In this document: in pieces, positions 36,167-45,144 of the stretch | Position numbering within the stretch: the stretch's first letter is position 1 | Layout of the letters: every line of letters begins with the position of its first letter | Source: JAUIAI01 sp041396585 | GTDB taxonomy: Bacteria; Pseudomonadota; Gammaproteobacteria; Burkholderiales; Burkholderiaceae_E | Assembly (NCBI GenBank): GCA_041396585.1 | Contig: JAWKYG010000002.1 | Location: forward strand, 355,568 to 419,567 | Length of the DNA stretch: 64,000 nucleotides | Reading direction: 5' to 3' | Program-made: the position numbers and the translations under genes | The notes under the pieces: model-generated | The model's input: the letters and a program-made list of their open reading frames with translations, nothing else | Told to the model about the DNA's origin: nothing | The model's database searches: none

Positions 36167-38041
36167 TCAGTCCTCGTTTTCCCAGAGGGTGAAACGAAAG
36201 ACTGAGCCCTTGCCGGGCTCCGATTCCGCCCAGATTCTGCCCTGATGACGACGCACGATGCGTTGCACGGTGGCCAGGCCGACGCCATTGCCCTGGAACT
36301 CGCCGCGGCCATGCAAGCGGTTGAACAAGGAAAAGATCTGGTCCGCGAAGCGCATGTCGAAGCCGATGCCGTTGTCGGCAACCTCGAACACACGTTGGCC
36401 ATCCTGCACCCTGGTACCGAAGCGGATCAGGCGCCGCTCGCTGCGTGCCGAGTACTTCCAGGCGTTCTCGAACAGATTGGCAAGCAACATTCGAAGCAGC
36501 ACGCGCTCGCCACGGCAGGCGACTTGCGGCTCGATCTCGAATGTGGCGGCCACGCCCGGATGGGTCTGACGAAGGTCTTCGGCCACTTCATTGGCCAGTG
36601 CGCTGAGGTCGATCCGATCACGGGTGATCGCATGGGCGGAAATGCGCTGCATCTCCATCAAGGCCTCGATCATGCCGGCCATGCGATGCGCCGCGTTCAG
36701 GATGCGGTTGATGTGGTCGCGTCCGGTCGGGTCGAGCAACTCGGAGTGGTCTTCCTGAAGGATGCGCGCAAAGCCCGCGATCTGGCGGATCGGCTGGCGC
36801 AGGTCATGAGAGACCGTGTGACTGAAGGCCTCCAGCTCATGGTTGGCCCAATCGGTGTCGCGAACCCTTTGGGCAATGGATTTTTCCAGTGATTCGACCC
36901 GCTCGGCGCGAGCACGCAGGTGAGCCAGCGCCGGGCCTTGATGATCGATCAAGACCATCGTGAGCTGGCGAAGATCATCGCCAACCAGTGGCTCGATGGT
37001 GACCGCGACCTCGTGTCGGCGACCGTAGCGGTCGAGCAAAAGCCCGCTGCCGCAGGCCTCGCGTCGGCGCTCGAGCATACGGATCAGCCTCGGTCCGCCC
37101 GCGCTCGACACCGCGTCGCCGGCGTCATCGTCGCCGTTGCCGTTGCCGGCCAGAAGCAGCCATTGGGCCAATGGCCGCTGCTGGAGCTCCCCGGGCGAGA
37201 ACTCGCTGAGCGATGTCAGCGCATGATTCGCCCAGACCGGGCACCAGTCGAATTCGTTGCGACCCTCGTCGCTCGCCTGGCGGCGCAACAGCATGGCTGG
37301 CAGGGGGGCGGCCGACAACGCGGCCAGCACGGCGGTCAGGGGTTCGCGCTCGCCACTGTGAGAGAGATCGCGGATGACGCCGTGGTAGCCAAGCAGGCGG
37401 CCGTCTGGGGCCAGCATCGGGCGGCCCGCTTCCTCGATGGTCAGGCGGGTGCCGTCACTCAGGACAAGACGTCTGCGGCGAAGGGCAAACGCCGACGGGC
37501 GTCGGCCTGATTCCGGTTCGGTGGGCAGGGGCAGGGAGGTTTGACCGATCAGTTCCCGGATCCGGCTGCCGGCCTGGTCGGCGGCCGGTTCCACGCGAAG
37601 ATATCGGCCGCGAGGGTCACAGACCCAGTAGCCATGGCGGCCGTACTCGAGCAGCAGCCGCCAGGCGGCGGCGGTGTCAAGTGGCTCTGTCGGCGCGGCG
37701 AGCGCTGGCAGGCCCGCCAGTCGGGCCTGGTCGTCGATCCGGGTACGCGTCGATGCCGCGGGCCGGCGCGACGCCTGGGTGCCACGCAACAGCCGGCGCG
37801 AGGCCCAGGCCAGCGCCAATAGTGCGCCTGCGCTTGCGGAAACCAGTGCCACTGCGAGCATCATCGGCCACCACGGGCCCGATGCCTGCTCGAAGAACGC
37901 GAGATCCGGCGCCTGGATTCGCGTGCGCAACAACCAGAGGCTCGCGAGAATCACCATCATCGCGGCGCCCAGCGGCAACAGACGCAAGGGCCGGCGATTC
38001 GGCACCATGCCCGTCAGCAGGGAGGCATCGCGACCACGCAT
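36167..38041 (-). CDS. Membrane sensor histidine kinase with PAS-like region
   Basis: 624 aa. Two N-terminal transmembrane helices (about 20-40 and 58-82) enclose a short periplasmic loop. Two PAS-like segments follow (about 125-240 and 240-370). The HisKA motif EAFSHTVSHDLRQPI lies near residue 410, then N box (LLANLFENAWKYS), G1 (EVADNGIGFD) and G2 (NGVGLATVQRI). Phytochrome-like class kinases share the FSHTVSHDLR form. It overlaps the upstream regulator stop by one base (TGATG), third gene of a minus-strand operon. Confidence 0.92.
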   Translation of the reverse strand: MRGRDASLLTGMVPNRRPLRLLPLGAAMMVILASLWLLRTRIQAPDLAFFEQASGPWWPMMLAVALVSASAGALLALAWASRRLLRGTQASRRPAASTRTRIDDQARLAGLPALAAPTEPLDTAAAWRLLLEYGRHGYWVCDPRGRYLRVEPAADQAGSRIRELIGQTSLPLPTEPESGRRPSAFALRRRRLVLSDGTRLTIEEAGRPMLAPDGRLLGYHGVIRDLSHSGEREPLTAVLAALSAAPLPAMLLRRQASDEGRNEFDWCPVWANHALTSLSEFSPGELQQRPLAQWLLLAGNGNGDDDAGDAVSSAGGPRLIRMLERRREACGSGLLLDRYGRRHEVAVTIEPLVGDDLRQLTMVLIDHQGPALAHLRARAERVESLEKSIAQRVRDTDWANHELEAFSHTVSHDLRQPIRQIAGFARILQEDHSELLDPTGRDHINRILNAAHRMAGMIEALMEMQRISAHAITRDRIDLSALANEVAEDLRQTHPGVAATFEIEPQVACRGERVLLRMLLANLFENAWKYSARSERRLIRFGTRVQDGQRVFEVADNGIGFDMRFADQIFSLFNRLHGRGEFQGNGVGLATVQRIVRRHQGRIWAESEPGKGSVFRFTLWENED

Positions 38042-38676
38042 CAGTCGATCAATCCATGGCGCAGCGCATAGGCGGCGATTTCCGCGTTGCTGCCCAGACC
38101 GAGCTTCTCGAGAACCCGGGCGCGGTAGACGCTGACCGTCTTGGGCGAAAGCGTCAGCTCACGCGCCATCTCCGATAGCCGGGTGCCTCGCGCGATCATC
38201 ACGCAGGTCTGCAACTCGCGCTCAGACAGTGACTGATGGGGGTGCTGCGCAACGGTTTCGGTAAGGTTCTCGATCAATGCGCTCGCCAGCGCGGGGGTAA
38301 CGACCTTCTGACCCGCGGCGATCCGGCGCACTGCCTGGATGATCTCGTCCGGGTCGGCGGTCTTGTTCAGATAGCCCATCGCACCGGCCTTCATGGCACG
38401 AATCCCGTACTGATCCTCACCGTATTGAGACAGCATCAGGACACCCGGTGCCTCGGCGAACTCGGCCTGCGCCTCGAGAATCTCCATTCCGCTGCGGCCC
38501 GGCATGTTGATATCCAGAATCAGGACATCACAAACCTGCTGGCGGGCAAGCTGGCGCCACTCTGCGTAGTTGCCCGCTTCGCCGACGACCTCGATGTCGT
38601 CGGCCTCGAGCAGACTGTCACGCAGGCCGCGGCGGATCAAGGCATGGTCATCGACCAGCATCACCCGGATGCTCAT
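38041..38676 (-). CDS. NarL/LuxR-family response regulator
   Basis: 211 aa. Receiver domain with VMLVDDHALIRRGL and phospho-Asp 55 (VLILDINMPG); C-terminal LuxR-type helix-turn-helix SERELQTCVMIARGTRLSEMARELTLSPKTVSVYR (quoted in part: LTLSPKTVSVYR). UvrY/GacA-like architecture. Start overlaps the upstream kinase stop by 4 bases (ATGA), so it is the likely partner of the kinases either side. Confidence 0.94.
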   Translation of the reverse strand: MSIRVMLVDDHALIRRGLRDSLLEADDIEVVGEAGNYAEWRQLARQQVCDVLILDINMPGRSGMEILEAQAEFAEAPGVLMLSQYGEDQYGIRAMKAGAMGYLNKTADPDEIIQAVRRIAAGQKVVTPALASALIENLTETVAQHPHQSLSERELQTCVMIARGTRLSEMARELTLSPKTVSVYRARVLEKLGLGSNAEIAAYALRHGLID

Positions 38677-39800
38677 GCGAGCACCTCGTGCGACACGCGC
38701 AGGGGCAGATTGATCAGCACCACAGTGCCTGCCCGCGGTCCGGGGCCCACCTCGAACAGCCCGCCGACACTGCGTACCCGTTCGGCCAGCCCGCGTAATC
38801 CGAATGAGGCTCCGCGGCCCCGGGTATCCGCGGGAATGCCGATACCGTCATCACTGATCTCCAACGAGAGTTCGTCGCCGCTGATCACCAGGCTGGCCTG
38901 CACCTGGCTTGCGTGCGCATGGCGGGCGATGTTCGTCAGAGCTTCCTGCAGGCCGCGATAGGTGATCAGAGCGATTTCGTCATCGATGTCGAAGCGGGCG
39001 CGATTGACATCGAAACTCACCGGCAGTCCGTAGCGGGATCGGAACTCGCCGATCTGCCATTCGAGCGCGGGCACCAGGCCGGTATCCAGGATCGGTGGGC
39101 GCAGCCGGCGCACGATGCGTTGGCAGGCGGCCAGCAGTTCGGAGAGCTGCTGCTGAGCCTGCTCGGCCCGCTTGCGCAGCGGCTCGTCCTCGCGGCGGGC
39201 GATCCAGTTGAGGTCGTAGCGCAGCGCGGTGAGCCCGCTGCCGATCTCGTCATGCAGCTCGCGGGCGATCTGCTGGCGTTCGTCTTCGATGGTGGTCTGC
39301 AAATGGGCCGATAGCGCGCGCAATTGCTGGCGGGATTCCAACAGAGCGCGCTCGACACGTCGGCGGCGGGCTCTGCTGCGGGCCGCATCCATTGCATTTT
39401 CCAGGGCCACGCGCAGCCTGGCCAGGCTGCCCTTGAGCAGATAGTCGTCCGCGCCGCCACGCATTGCCGCAACCGCCTTGTCCTCGCCGATTGCCCCGGA
39501 GACGATGATCACGGCAAGGTCGGGCGCACATTCGCGCACGACCCTGACGGCCTCGTCACCGCTGAATGTGGGTAGGTTGTAGTCTGAAATCACGGCATGC
39601 CAGCCCCCTTGGGCGAGGGCAATGCGCAACTCTGCTTCGGTTTCGACCCGGCAACACTCGGCCAGGACCTGCTGGCGTTGCAGGGTCAGCAACAGCATGT
39701 CATGGTCGATCTCGGAGTCTTCGACCATGAGTAAGCGAAGAGGGCTCGCCTGTGCTGGCGGAGATTCCGAAGTCATGGGGGCACGGGCACGACGATTCAT
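38673..39800 (-). CDS. Hybrid protein: receiver domain plus NarX-type (HisKA_3) kinase
   Basis: About 375 aa from ATG 39800; the frame is open to ATG 39920, and ATG 39776 is another candidate. N-terminal receiver (LLMVEDSEIDHDMLL, Asp in HAVISDYNLP), a coiled-coil linker (RSRARRRRVERALLESRQQL in part), then HisKA_3 EIARELHDEIG-type motif ARELHDEIGSGLTAL near residue 183, and ATPase motifs LQEALTNIARHA and SDDGIGIP. No membrane helix. It heads the kinase-regulator-kinase operon. The upstream ATG 39920 lies inside the ICE attachment sequence, so the native promoter has probably been displaced. Confidence 0.88.
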   Translation of the reverse strand: MNRRARAPMTSESPPAQASPLRLLMVEDSEIDHDMLLLTLQRQQVLAECCRVETEAELRIALAQGGWHAVISDYNLPTFSGDEAVRVVRECAPDLAVIIVSGAIGEDKAVAAMRGGADDYLLKGSLARLRVALENAMDAARSRARRRRVERALLESRQQLRALSAHLQTTIEDERQQIARELHDEIGSGLTALRYDLNWIARREDEPLRKRAEQAQQQLSELLAACQRIVRRLRPPILDTGLVPALEWQIGEFRSRYGLPVSFDVNRARFDIDDEIALITYRGLQEALTNIARHAHASQVQASLVISGDELSLEISDDGIGIPADTRGRGASFGLRGLAERVRSVGGLFEVGPGPRAGTVVLINLPLRVSHEVLA

Positions 39801-39918
39801 CCCAGGAGCGAGAGACAATGTTGCGTCATCGGCCGGCCTGCTGGAACGTAACTGAGTGTTTCGCGCGACAACCGGCGAAGGTCCTGCGCTGGTGTCGATG
39901 CCGGTATCCGCGCCGGCC

Positions 39919-39926
39919 ATGAAAAA
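39919..39926. other. ICE attachment site (chromosome/element junction)
   Basis: ATGAAAAA, the exact complement of TTTTTCAT, which I recall as the 8-bp core repeat used by Tn4371-family ICEs. It sits where two-component genes end and the conjugation module begins (first ICE gene ends at 40199). No second copy is visible in the window, so the other end must lie beyond 64 kb or be lost. Confidence 0.7.
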
Positions 39927-40140
39927 TGTCCGCTGTCAAGTCTTTTTTGAGGTCGTGCAGCGGCGCGAAAGGGCTTATGGGGCAATAGGTTAGCCCAGAT
40001 TCAGGCTGCGGCGCTCTCTTGCTGCATTTCTAGCTAGGTGCCACATGGGCGCTTTGCGGTGGCAAACGCAGGGGCGCCGCAGCGGGCAAGATCGCGTAGC
40101 CATCTTATGCCCCTGCTTGTCGCAATCCACCTCAAAGCGA

Positions 40141-40166
40141 AAGCGCAGCCCGAGGGCTGCGCTTTC
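40141..40166 (-). terminator. Terminator of the trb operon
   Basis: AAAGCGCAGCCC/GGGCTGCGCTTT, a perfect 12-bp stem with a GA loop, 33 bp downstream of the DUF2274 stop on the minus strand. Read in that direction it is followed by TCGCTTTG, a weak U-tract. Confidence 0.6.
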
Positions 40167-40198
40167 ATCATGAGCGGATGGTGGATGCGTCCGCATCG

Positions 40199-40444
40199 TC
40201 AACCCGGCTTCGGCGGTGCGGCCTTGTTTCCACTTCCCTTCCTGAATCCGCGATCCCCCGCCATGAACGCCTCCAACATGTGCGGGATCAACGTCGTTGC
40301 ATCGACGGCCTCGCCATACGTCTGCGCGTGCAGTGCGGCGTAGGCATTGAGGTCGGCTTTCAGGCTGGCCGGGCAGGTGAAAGTCAGCTTCGTGCTACCG
40401 CTGGACGGCAACGGGCCGAGGCGGAGTTTTCGGGCGGTACTCAT
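40199..40444 (-). CDS. DUF2274 family protein
   Basis: 81 aa. It has a short basic start (MSTARKLRLGPLP), a strand LTFTCPASLKADLNAYA resembling a ribbon-helix start, and PHMLEAFMAGDRGF near the end, the DUF2274 pattern. It regularly follows trbI in Tn4371-type modules; function unknown, possibly RHH-type regulation. It overlaps trbI by 4 bases. Confidence 0.8.
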   Translation of the reverse strand: MSTARKLRLGPLPSSGSTKLTFTCPASLKADLNAYAALHAQTYGEAVDATTLIPHMLEAFMAGDRGFRKGSGNKAAPPKPG

Positions 40445-41703
40445 CGCGCACCTCCAAGCTGATAGAACATGGGTTGGTAAGGACGCAACACGAGGTCGCG
40501 CGCCACGATCACCCGAACCGGCAAGCCCGGCCGTGCCGTCAACGTCGGCTGGATGTTCATGTTGCGCCGGGTGATCTCTTGCCCGACCTGGTTGATGCTG
40601 TCCTGCGCGCTGTCGCGCCCGGCGATGACGATGCGGTTGCCATCCTGGCGATTCTCCGGCGCGGCCAGCTCGGCACCCACGCCCAGCAGCGTCGTCAACA
40701 CTGCACCGGCAAAGATGCGCTTCCAGTGCCAGTCCACGTCATCCTCCAGTCCGGCGTAGCCCGCCGGATCGGTGCCTACGAGGTTGTCCAGCGTCAGCGA
40801 GGACGTGTCGGGCAGGATGACCCGGTTCCACACCACCTGCACACGGCTCTGCCCATAGCTGACCTGGCTGTTGTATTTGCCCAGGATACGCGAGCCTTGC
40901 GGGATCAGCAGGAACTTGCCCGTGGCCGTGTCAAAGACCGGCTCCGTCACCGTGGCGATCACGTCGCCGGGTAAGTCCGACTTGATACCTGTCACCAGCG
41001 CTCCGGCGATCACCGTGCCCGCCATCACCTGATAAGGCGATGCCGGCAGCGCCAAGTTGCCGGAGTTGCGGGTTTCCGTAGCGCCGCCTTTCAGGAATGC
41101 CTCTTTCTGGTCTTGCCGGTTCTGCACGGCGGTCGGGTCGGCTGGCTGCGCAGCCATCGAGGCCGGCCCGGCAGCGAGTGGGTCGAAGGCCGCGAGCGCG
41201 CTGGAAGCGCCAGGCGCCCCCGGCGCCGCCTGCGCCACCGTGGCAGCAGCTTGACCCTGGCCGCCCGAGCGGAAGAACACCGACGAGGCCGCAGCGGCTT
41301 CTGCCTCTTTGCGCAAGGCATCGTTGGGGTCGTGGCCGGGGGCCGCATAGGCGGCCACGGCCGACTGCTGCGAGTTCACGATGGCCGGGCCGAGATCGCC
41401 CGGCAGCGGCGGCCCCAGCTCGGGCAGTTTCGAGTAGTCGGCTGGCAGTCCATCCAGCCCTTCGGACTTCGAGACACGATCGACGTTGTAAAGCTCGGTT
41501 TGCTCGCCCGTACCGCGCCGCTGCGGTTGCAGCGACCAGATCGTGGCCCCAAGCACGGCGACCGACAGGCCGCCGACGAGGATGGCCAGCGTGCGCCGGT
41601 TCAGGCGTGTGACCGGGCGCGGCTGGGCGCGCAGCGCCACCGACTCGGGCGCGACTTTGCCGGCCTGCGGCGTGGCGAGGTCGGGGGTGTCGTCCTGGAT
41701 CAT
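40441..41703 (-). CDS. trbI: Conjugal transfer protein TrbI (VirB10-like)
   Basis: 420 aa. One N-terminal helix (LAILVGGLSVAVLGATIW), a long Ala/Pro-rich periplasmic linker, and a C-terminal VirB10 beta-barrel domain (VMAGTVIAGALVTGI, LLIPQGSRILGKYNSQVSYGQ in part, and IFAGAVLTTLLGVGAELA for the outer-membrane antenna). VirB10 links the inner-membrane ATPases with the outer-membrane pore of the T4SS. Confidence 0.95.
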   Translation of the reverse strand: MIQDDTPDLATPQAGKVAPESVALRAQPRPVTRLNRRTLAILVGGLSVAVLGATIWSLQPQRRGTGEQTELYNVDRVSKSEGLDGLPADYSKLPELGPPLPGDLGPAIVNSQQSAVAAYAAPGHDPNDALRKEAEAAAASSVFFRSGGQGQAAATVAQAAPGAPGASSALAAFDPLAAGPASMAAQPADPTAVQNRQDQKEAFLKGGATETRNSGNLALPASPYQVMAGTVIAGALVTGIKSDLPGDVIATVTEPVFDTATGKFLLIPQGSRILGKYNSQVSYGQSRVQVVWNRVILPDTSSLTLDNLVGTDPAGYAGLEDDVDWHWKRIFAGAVLTTLLGVGAELAAPENRQDGNRIVIAGRDSAQDSINQVGQEITRRNMNIQPTLTARPGLPVRVIVARDLVLRPYQPMFYQLGGAR

Positions 41704-41705
41704 GG

Positions 41706-42719
41706 TCAGTTCCTCCGTGCTGCGCCCACAGCCCCGTCATTGCGCTCAATTCGCACCACGTCGCCCTTGTCCCCACCCAAGCGAAGTTCGGCGGCGCCGA
41801 ACAGCCGATCCACGATGTAGTACGGCGAGCGGAAGCGGTAGTTGACCAGTTGCCCGTCGCCTTCCGGCCCGATCACGAACAGCGGCGGCAGTTCGCCTTG
41901 TGCGATGCCGGCGGGAAACTGGATATAGACCTTCGCACCGTCGTCGAAGGCTCGCAGCGGCTTCCACGGCGGGTTGCTCCCGCTGATCGCGTAACGGAAA
42001 CGAATTCGCTCCAGCGACAGGCCGGTATCGACCGGTGCGGCAGCACTGGCCGCCTGCGCCTGGCGCTGCAAGGCCAGCATCCGGTCGCGCGGGTACTCCC
42101 ACGACACGGATGCCATCCACGTCTTTTCCGTCGAGGTCAGCTCCAGCAGGTACGTCCTGCGGCTGGTGGTGATGACGAGATTGGTCTTGAGACCCGAGCG
42201 GATCGGCTTAACGAGCACGTTCACGCGCAACTCGGCACCGCTGCCGCTGGACGTGTCGCCCACGATCCAGCGCACGGTATCGCCGGCCGCCACCGTCACC
42301 AACTCCTCGCCCGGCTGGAGCGAAACCACGGTCACGCGGCCCACGGCTGCATAGACTTGGTAGAGCGCGCCATCGGTGAAGGGCCACACCTGAATCGCGT
42401 TGACGTAGCCCTCGCGCGTGGGCGCGACGCGGGCCTCGGCATTGGCGCGCGAGACGCGCACCTTCTCGTCTGCCGGCTCCGGCGCAGGTTTGGCGTCCTC
42501 GGCTTCGGGCAGCGGCTTCAACTGCGCCGGCATCGGCAGCACCTCGGGCACAGCCACCACCTCCACCGGCGCAGGCGGCTCGGGCAGCGGCTGCGCCCGC
42601 ACCGGCTCATCGAGCGAGATGGTCGGCGGCGGCTTGCCCTGCGAGGCGCAGCCCGTGAACAGAGCAGTAGATGCAAGCAGGACCACCGGCAAAGCGGATT
42701 TACGGAAAAGATCATTCAT
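41706..42719 (-). CDS. trbG: Conjugal transfer protein TrbG (VirB9-like)
   Basis: 337 aa from ATG 42719, whose lipoprotein-like signal is PVVLLASTALFTGCASQ; the frame's longer upstream reading belongs to trbF. The VirB9 fold follows: YVNAIQVWPFTDGALYQVYA, LQPGEELVTVAAGDT, RTYLLELTSTEKTWMASVSW in part, and VYIQFPAGI. Part of the outer-membrane core complex. Overlaps trbF by 4 bases. Confidence 0.95.
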   Translation of the reverse strand: MNDLFRKSALPVVLLASTALFTGCASQGKPPPTISLDEPVRAQPLPEPPAPVEVVAVPEVLPMPAQLKPLPEAEDAKPAPEPADEKVRVSRANAEARVAPTREGYVNAIQVWPFTDGALYQVYAAVGRVTVVSLQPGEELVTVAAGDTVRWIVGDTSSGSGAELRVNVLVKPIRSGLKTNLVITTSRRTYLLELTSTEKTWMASVSWEYPRDRMLALQRQAQAASAAAPVDTGLSLERIRFRYAISGSNPPWKPLRAFDDGAKVYIQFPAGIAQGELPPLFVIGPEGDGQLVNYRFRSPYYIVDRLFGAAELRLGGDKGDVVRIERNDGAVGAARRN

Positions 42720-43420
42720 GGCTTGGCTCCTTCGGAAGAATCCAGTTCGCGGCTCCACGACAGGCTGTTGACGTAGATGCCCAGGGGGTTCTTGCGCAGG
42801 CGCTCTTCGGTGCGCGGCGGCTGGAGCACGATGGACACCACGGCCGTCCACCGCTCCAGGCCCGCCGCGGCGCCGTTGACGTAGCGGCGCTCCGTCCAGC
42901 GCACGTTGAAAGACGTGTCGCTGGCGCGCACGACGCTGGTGATCTGCACCGTCACCGACTCCTTGCCGATGCGCGCGAACGGATCGTTGACCCGCGCGTA
43001 GTCGTTGAGCAAGGCCGCGCCCTTATCGGTCGTGTAGTCGTAGGCGTCCAGCCAGTTCTGGCGGACGACGATCGGGTCGATGGACAGTGAGCGCACCAGC
43101 GTCACAAAGCGCGCGATGTGGTGCGCGGTCTGCGCATCGTTGGGCCGGTACGGCGTGGCGGCTTCGCCCACGGCGCGTACCTGGCCCGCGTTGTCCACCT
43201 CCACGACGTAGGGGGTCACGATGGACTGCGCCGAGCGCCACACCAGGCCGCCGGCCATCAGCAGCGCGAGCGTGAGGCACCCGAAGGCCATCAGCCGCCA
43301 GTTCTTCGCCTGCACGCGCGGCGAGCCGATCCGGTCGTCCCACACCTGGCCGGCAGCTTGGTACGGTGTGGCAGGCTGCGGCGTGTCGGCATAGCGCACC
43401 TGCGGTTTCTTGAATCGCAT
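42716..43420 (-). CDS. trbF: Conjugal transfer protein TrbF (VirB8-like)
   Basis: 234 aa. Cytoplasmic tail, one transmembrane helix (MAFGCLTLALLMAGGLVW), then a VirB8 domain (YVVEVDNAGQVRAVGEA, RQNWLDAYDYTTDKGA, SFNVRWTERRYVNG). Inner-membrane assembly factor of the T4SS. Twelve bases separate it from trbL. Confidence 0.94.
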   Translation of the reverse strand: MRFKKPQVRYADTPQPATPYQAAGQVWDDRIGSPRVQAKNWRLMAFGCLTLALLMAGGLVWRSAQSIVTPYVVEVDNAGQVRAVGEAATPYRPNDAQTAHHIARFVTLVRSLSIDPIVVRQNWLDAYDYTTDKGAALLNDYARVNDPFARIGKESVTVQITSVVRASDTSFNVRWTERRYVNGAAAGLERWTAVVSIVLQPPRTEERLRKNPLGIYVNSLSWSRELDSSEGAKP

Positions 43421-43432
43421 GGTCAGTTCTCC

Positions 43433-44806
43433 TTATGAATCCGAATCGCGCAGGCTCGGCCCCTGGCCGGAGCCGCCGCCATCGCCACCGCGCAGCGCGT
43501 GGGCGGTGGTGGTCGCGGCATGGGTGAGTTGCTGGCGCCGATGCAGGCGTTTGGCCCAAGCAGGCTGTTCCTGCGCCTGCGCGGTAGCGGCGCCGGATGT
43601 GGCACCCTGACCGGATGCCGCGCCCTCGCCACCATCGGCAGCAGTGCCATTCCAGCCAGCCCGGAACGGCGCGGCCATGCGCTGCCCGGCAGCGGAAGCG
43701 CGGAATGCCGCCGCGCGGCCTGCCGACTGCGCGCCGGTCTTGGCGACGTTGCCCAGGCCAGCCATCGCACCCTTCGCGCCACCGCCTGCGGCGGCGGAAC
43801 CGGCCTGAAACGCCGACCGGGCGCTGCCAGCCGCCGACGTGGCCGCGCGAGCACCAGCGCCGGCCAGCTTGGCGGCGGCAGGCGCCATGCGCGCGCCGGC
43901 CATGACGGCGCCGCCCACCCCAGTCGCCGCCGCGCCGACGACCACCGCCGTCCCGGCTGCGCCAATGGCCGCCCCGGCCATCGCGCCCGCGCCGAGTTGC
44001 GGCGCACCGGACACGAGGCCCGTGGCGATGCCTGGGCCGAAGATCCCCAGCGCCAGCAAGGTGAGCGAAGCCAGCATGATGACCAGTGCGTGGTCGATGG
44101 ACGGCTCGGCGGGATGGACTTGGAACTGAGCGAACAGGCCCGAGCCGATACCGACGATCACGGCCAGCACCAGTACCTTGATGCCAGCCGACACCACGTT
44201 GCCCAGTACCTTTTCGGCGAGGAACGCGGTCTTGTTCCAGAGCGCGAACGGCACCAGCACGAACCCCGCCAACGTCGTCAACTTGAACTCGATCAGCGTG
44301 ATGAAAAGCTGGATCGCCAGCACGAAGAAGCACAGCACCACGACCAGCCAAGCGAGGAACATCACCACGATGGGATCGAGGTTCACGAACACGTCGGGAA
44401 ACCCCGCCAGTTCACCGATCTGCTCCAGGATCGGCGCTCCGGCGTCGATGCCCGTTTTCGCCAGCCGGCCCGGCTGCAAGAAGTTCTCCATCGTGATGGC
44501 CGAGCCGGTGGCGGTGATGCCCAGCCCGGCGAACGAACGGAACACGATGCCGGCCAGCCAGTTGAAGTTGCCGATGATGTAGGCGAAGGCACCGACGTAG
44601 AGCACCTTGCGCAGCAGCTTGGCGATCACGTCTTCGCCCTGGCCGGTGGCATGGCTCATGGCCCAGTACAGCCCGGCGATCGTCATGTCGATGACGATCA
44701 GCGTGGCGGTGAGGAACGCCACTTCGCCCTGCAACAGCCCGAACCCCGAGTCGATATAGGCGGAGAAGATGTTGAGGAAGCGGTCGATGATGGTCACGTC
44801 GTTCAT
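43433..44806 (-). CDS. trbL: Conjugal transfer membrane protein TrbL (VirB6-like)
   Basis: 457 aa. Six or so transmembrane helices in residues 25-290 (for example VAFLTATLIVIDMTIAGLYW in part, VVVLCFFVLAIQLFI, LVLAVIVGIGSGL), then an Ala/Gly/Arg-rich soluble tail ending in basic and Gln/His-rich sequence. VirB6-type inner-membrane channel component. Overlaps the trbK stop-start by 4 bases. Confidence 0.93.
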   Translation of the reverse strand: MNDVTIIDRFLNIFSAYIDSGFGLLQGEVAFLTATLIVIDMTIAGLYWAMSHATGQGEDVIAKLLRKVLYVGAFAYIIGNFNWLAGIVFRSFAGLGITATGSAITMENFLQPGRLAKTGIDAGAPILEQIGELAGFPDVFVNLDPIVVMFLAWLVVVLCFFVLAIQLFITLIEFKLTTLAGFVLVPFALWNKTAFLAEKVLGNVVSAGIKVLVLAVIVGIGSGLFAQFQVHPAEPSIDHALVIMLASLTLLALGIFGPGIATGLVSGAPQLGAGAMAGAAIGAAGTAVVVGAAATGVGGAVMAGARMAPAAAKLAGAGARAATSAAGSARSAFQAGSAAAGGGAKGAMAGLGNVAKTGAQSAGRAAAFRASAAGQRMAAPFRAGWNGTAADGGEGAASGQGATSGAATAQAQEQPAWAKRLHRRQQLTHAATTTAHALRGGDGGGSGQGPSLRDSDS

Positions 44807-45132
44807 GGCGTGTCCTCCGTTGTGGCGATCAAGGTTGGCGCCTCGCCATCGACCGGCTCATCGAAGCTCGGCGGGATCGGCGGCAGGTCGGCCAGCGTCT
44901 GGTATTCATCCGGCCCGGCCTTGCCGGAGAAGAAGCGGCGCCGGTAGGCTTCGGCGGCGGCGCGGCAAGCGTCCTCGTCCGTGGCCTGCACGACCTCTGG
45001 ATGGGCCGCGCATTGCGCGCGCAATGCCTTGAGCCGCACGGGATCGGCGGCCAGGGCATCGGCAAGGTTGACGGCCGGCTGCGCGCTGCACGCGGCCAGC
45101 AGCACGACAACAAGGGCGAGGACACATCGCAT
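44803..45132 (-). CDS. trbK: TrbK/EexN-like lipoprotein (probable entry exclusion)
   Basis: 109 aa. Lipoprotein signal CVLALVVVLLAACSAQPA (lipobox LLAAC). The mature part has an EexN-like core: ADPVRLKALRAQCAAHPEV and DACRAAAEAYRRRFFSG. TrbK of RP4 blocks redundant plasmid entry. A similar core is found in the eexN gene at 52.8 kb, so the element encodes two such lipoproteins. Confidence 0.8.
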   Translation of the reverse strand: MRCVLALVVVLLAACSAQPAVNLADALAADPVRLKALRAQCAAHPEVVQATDEDACRAAAEAYRRRFFSGKAGPDEYQTLADLPPIPPSFDEPVDGEAPTLIATTEDTP

Positions 45133-45144
45133 GGCCGCCTCCCG

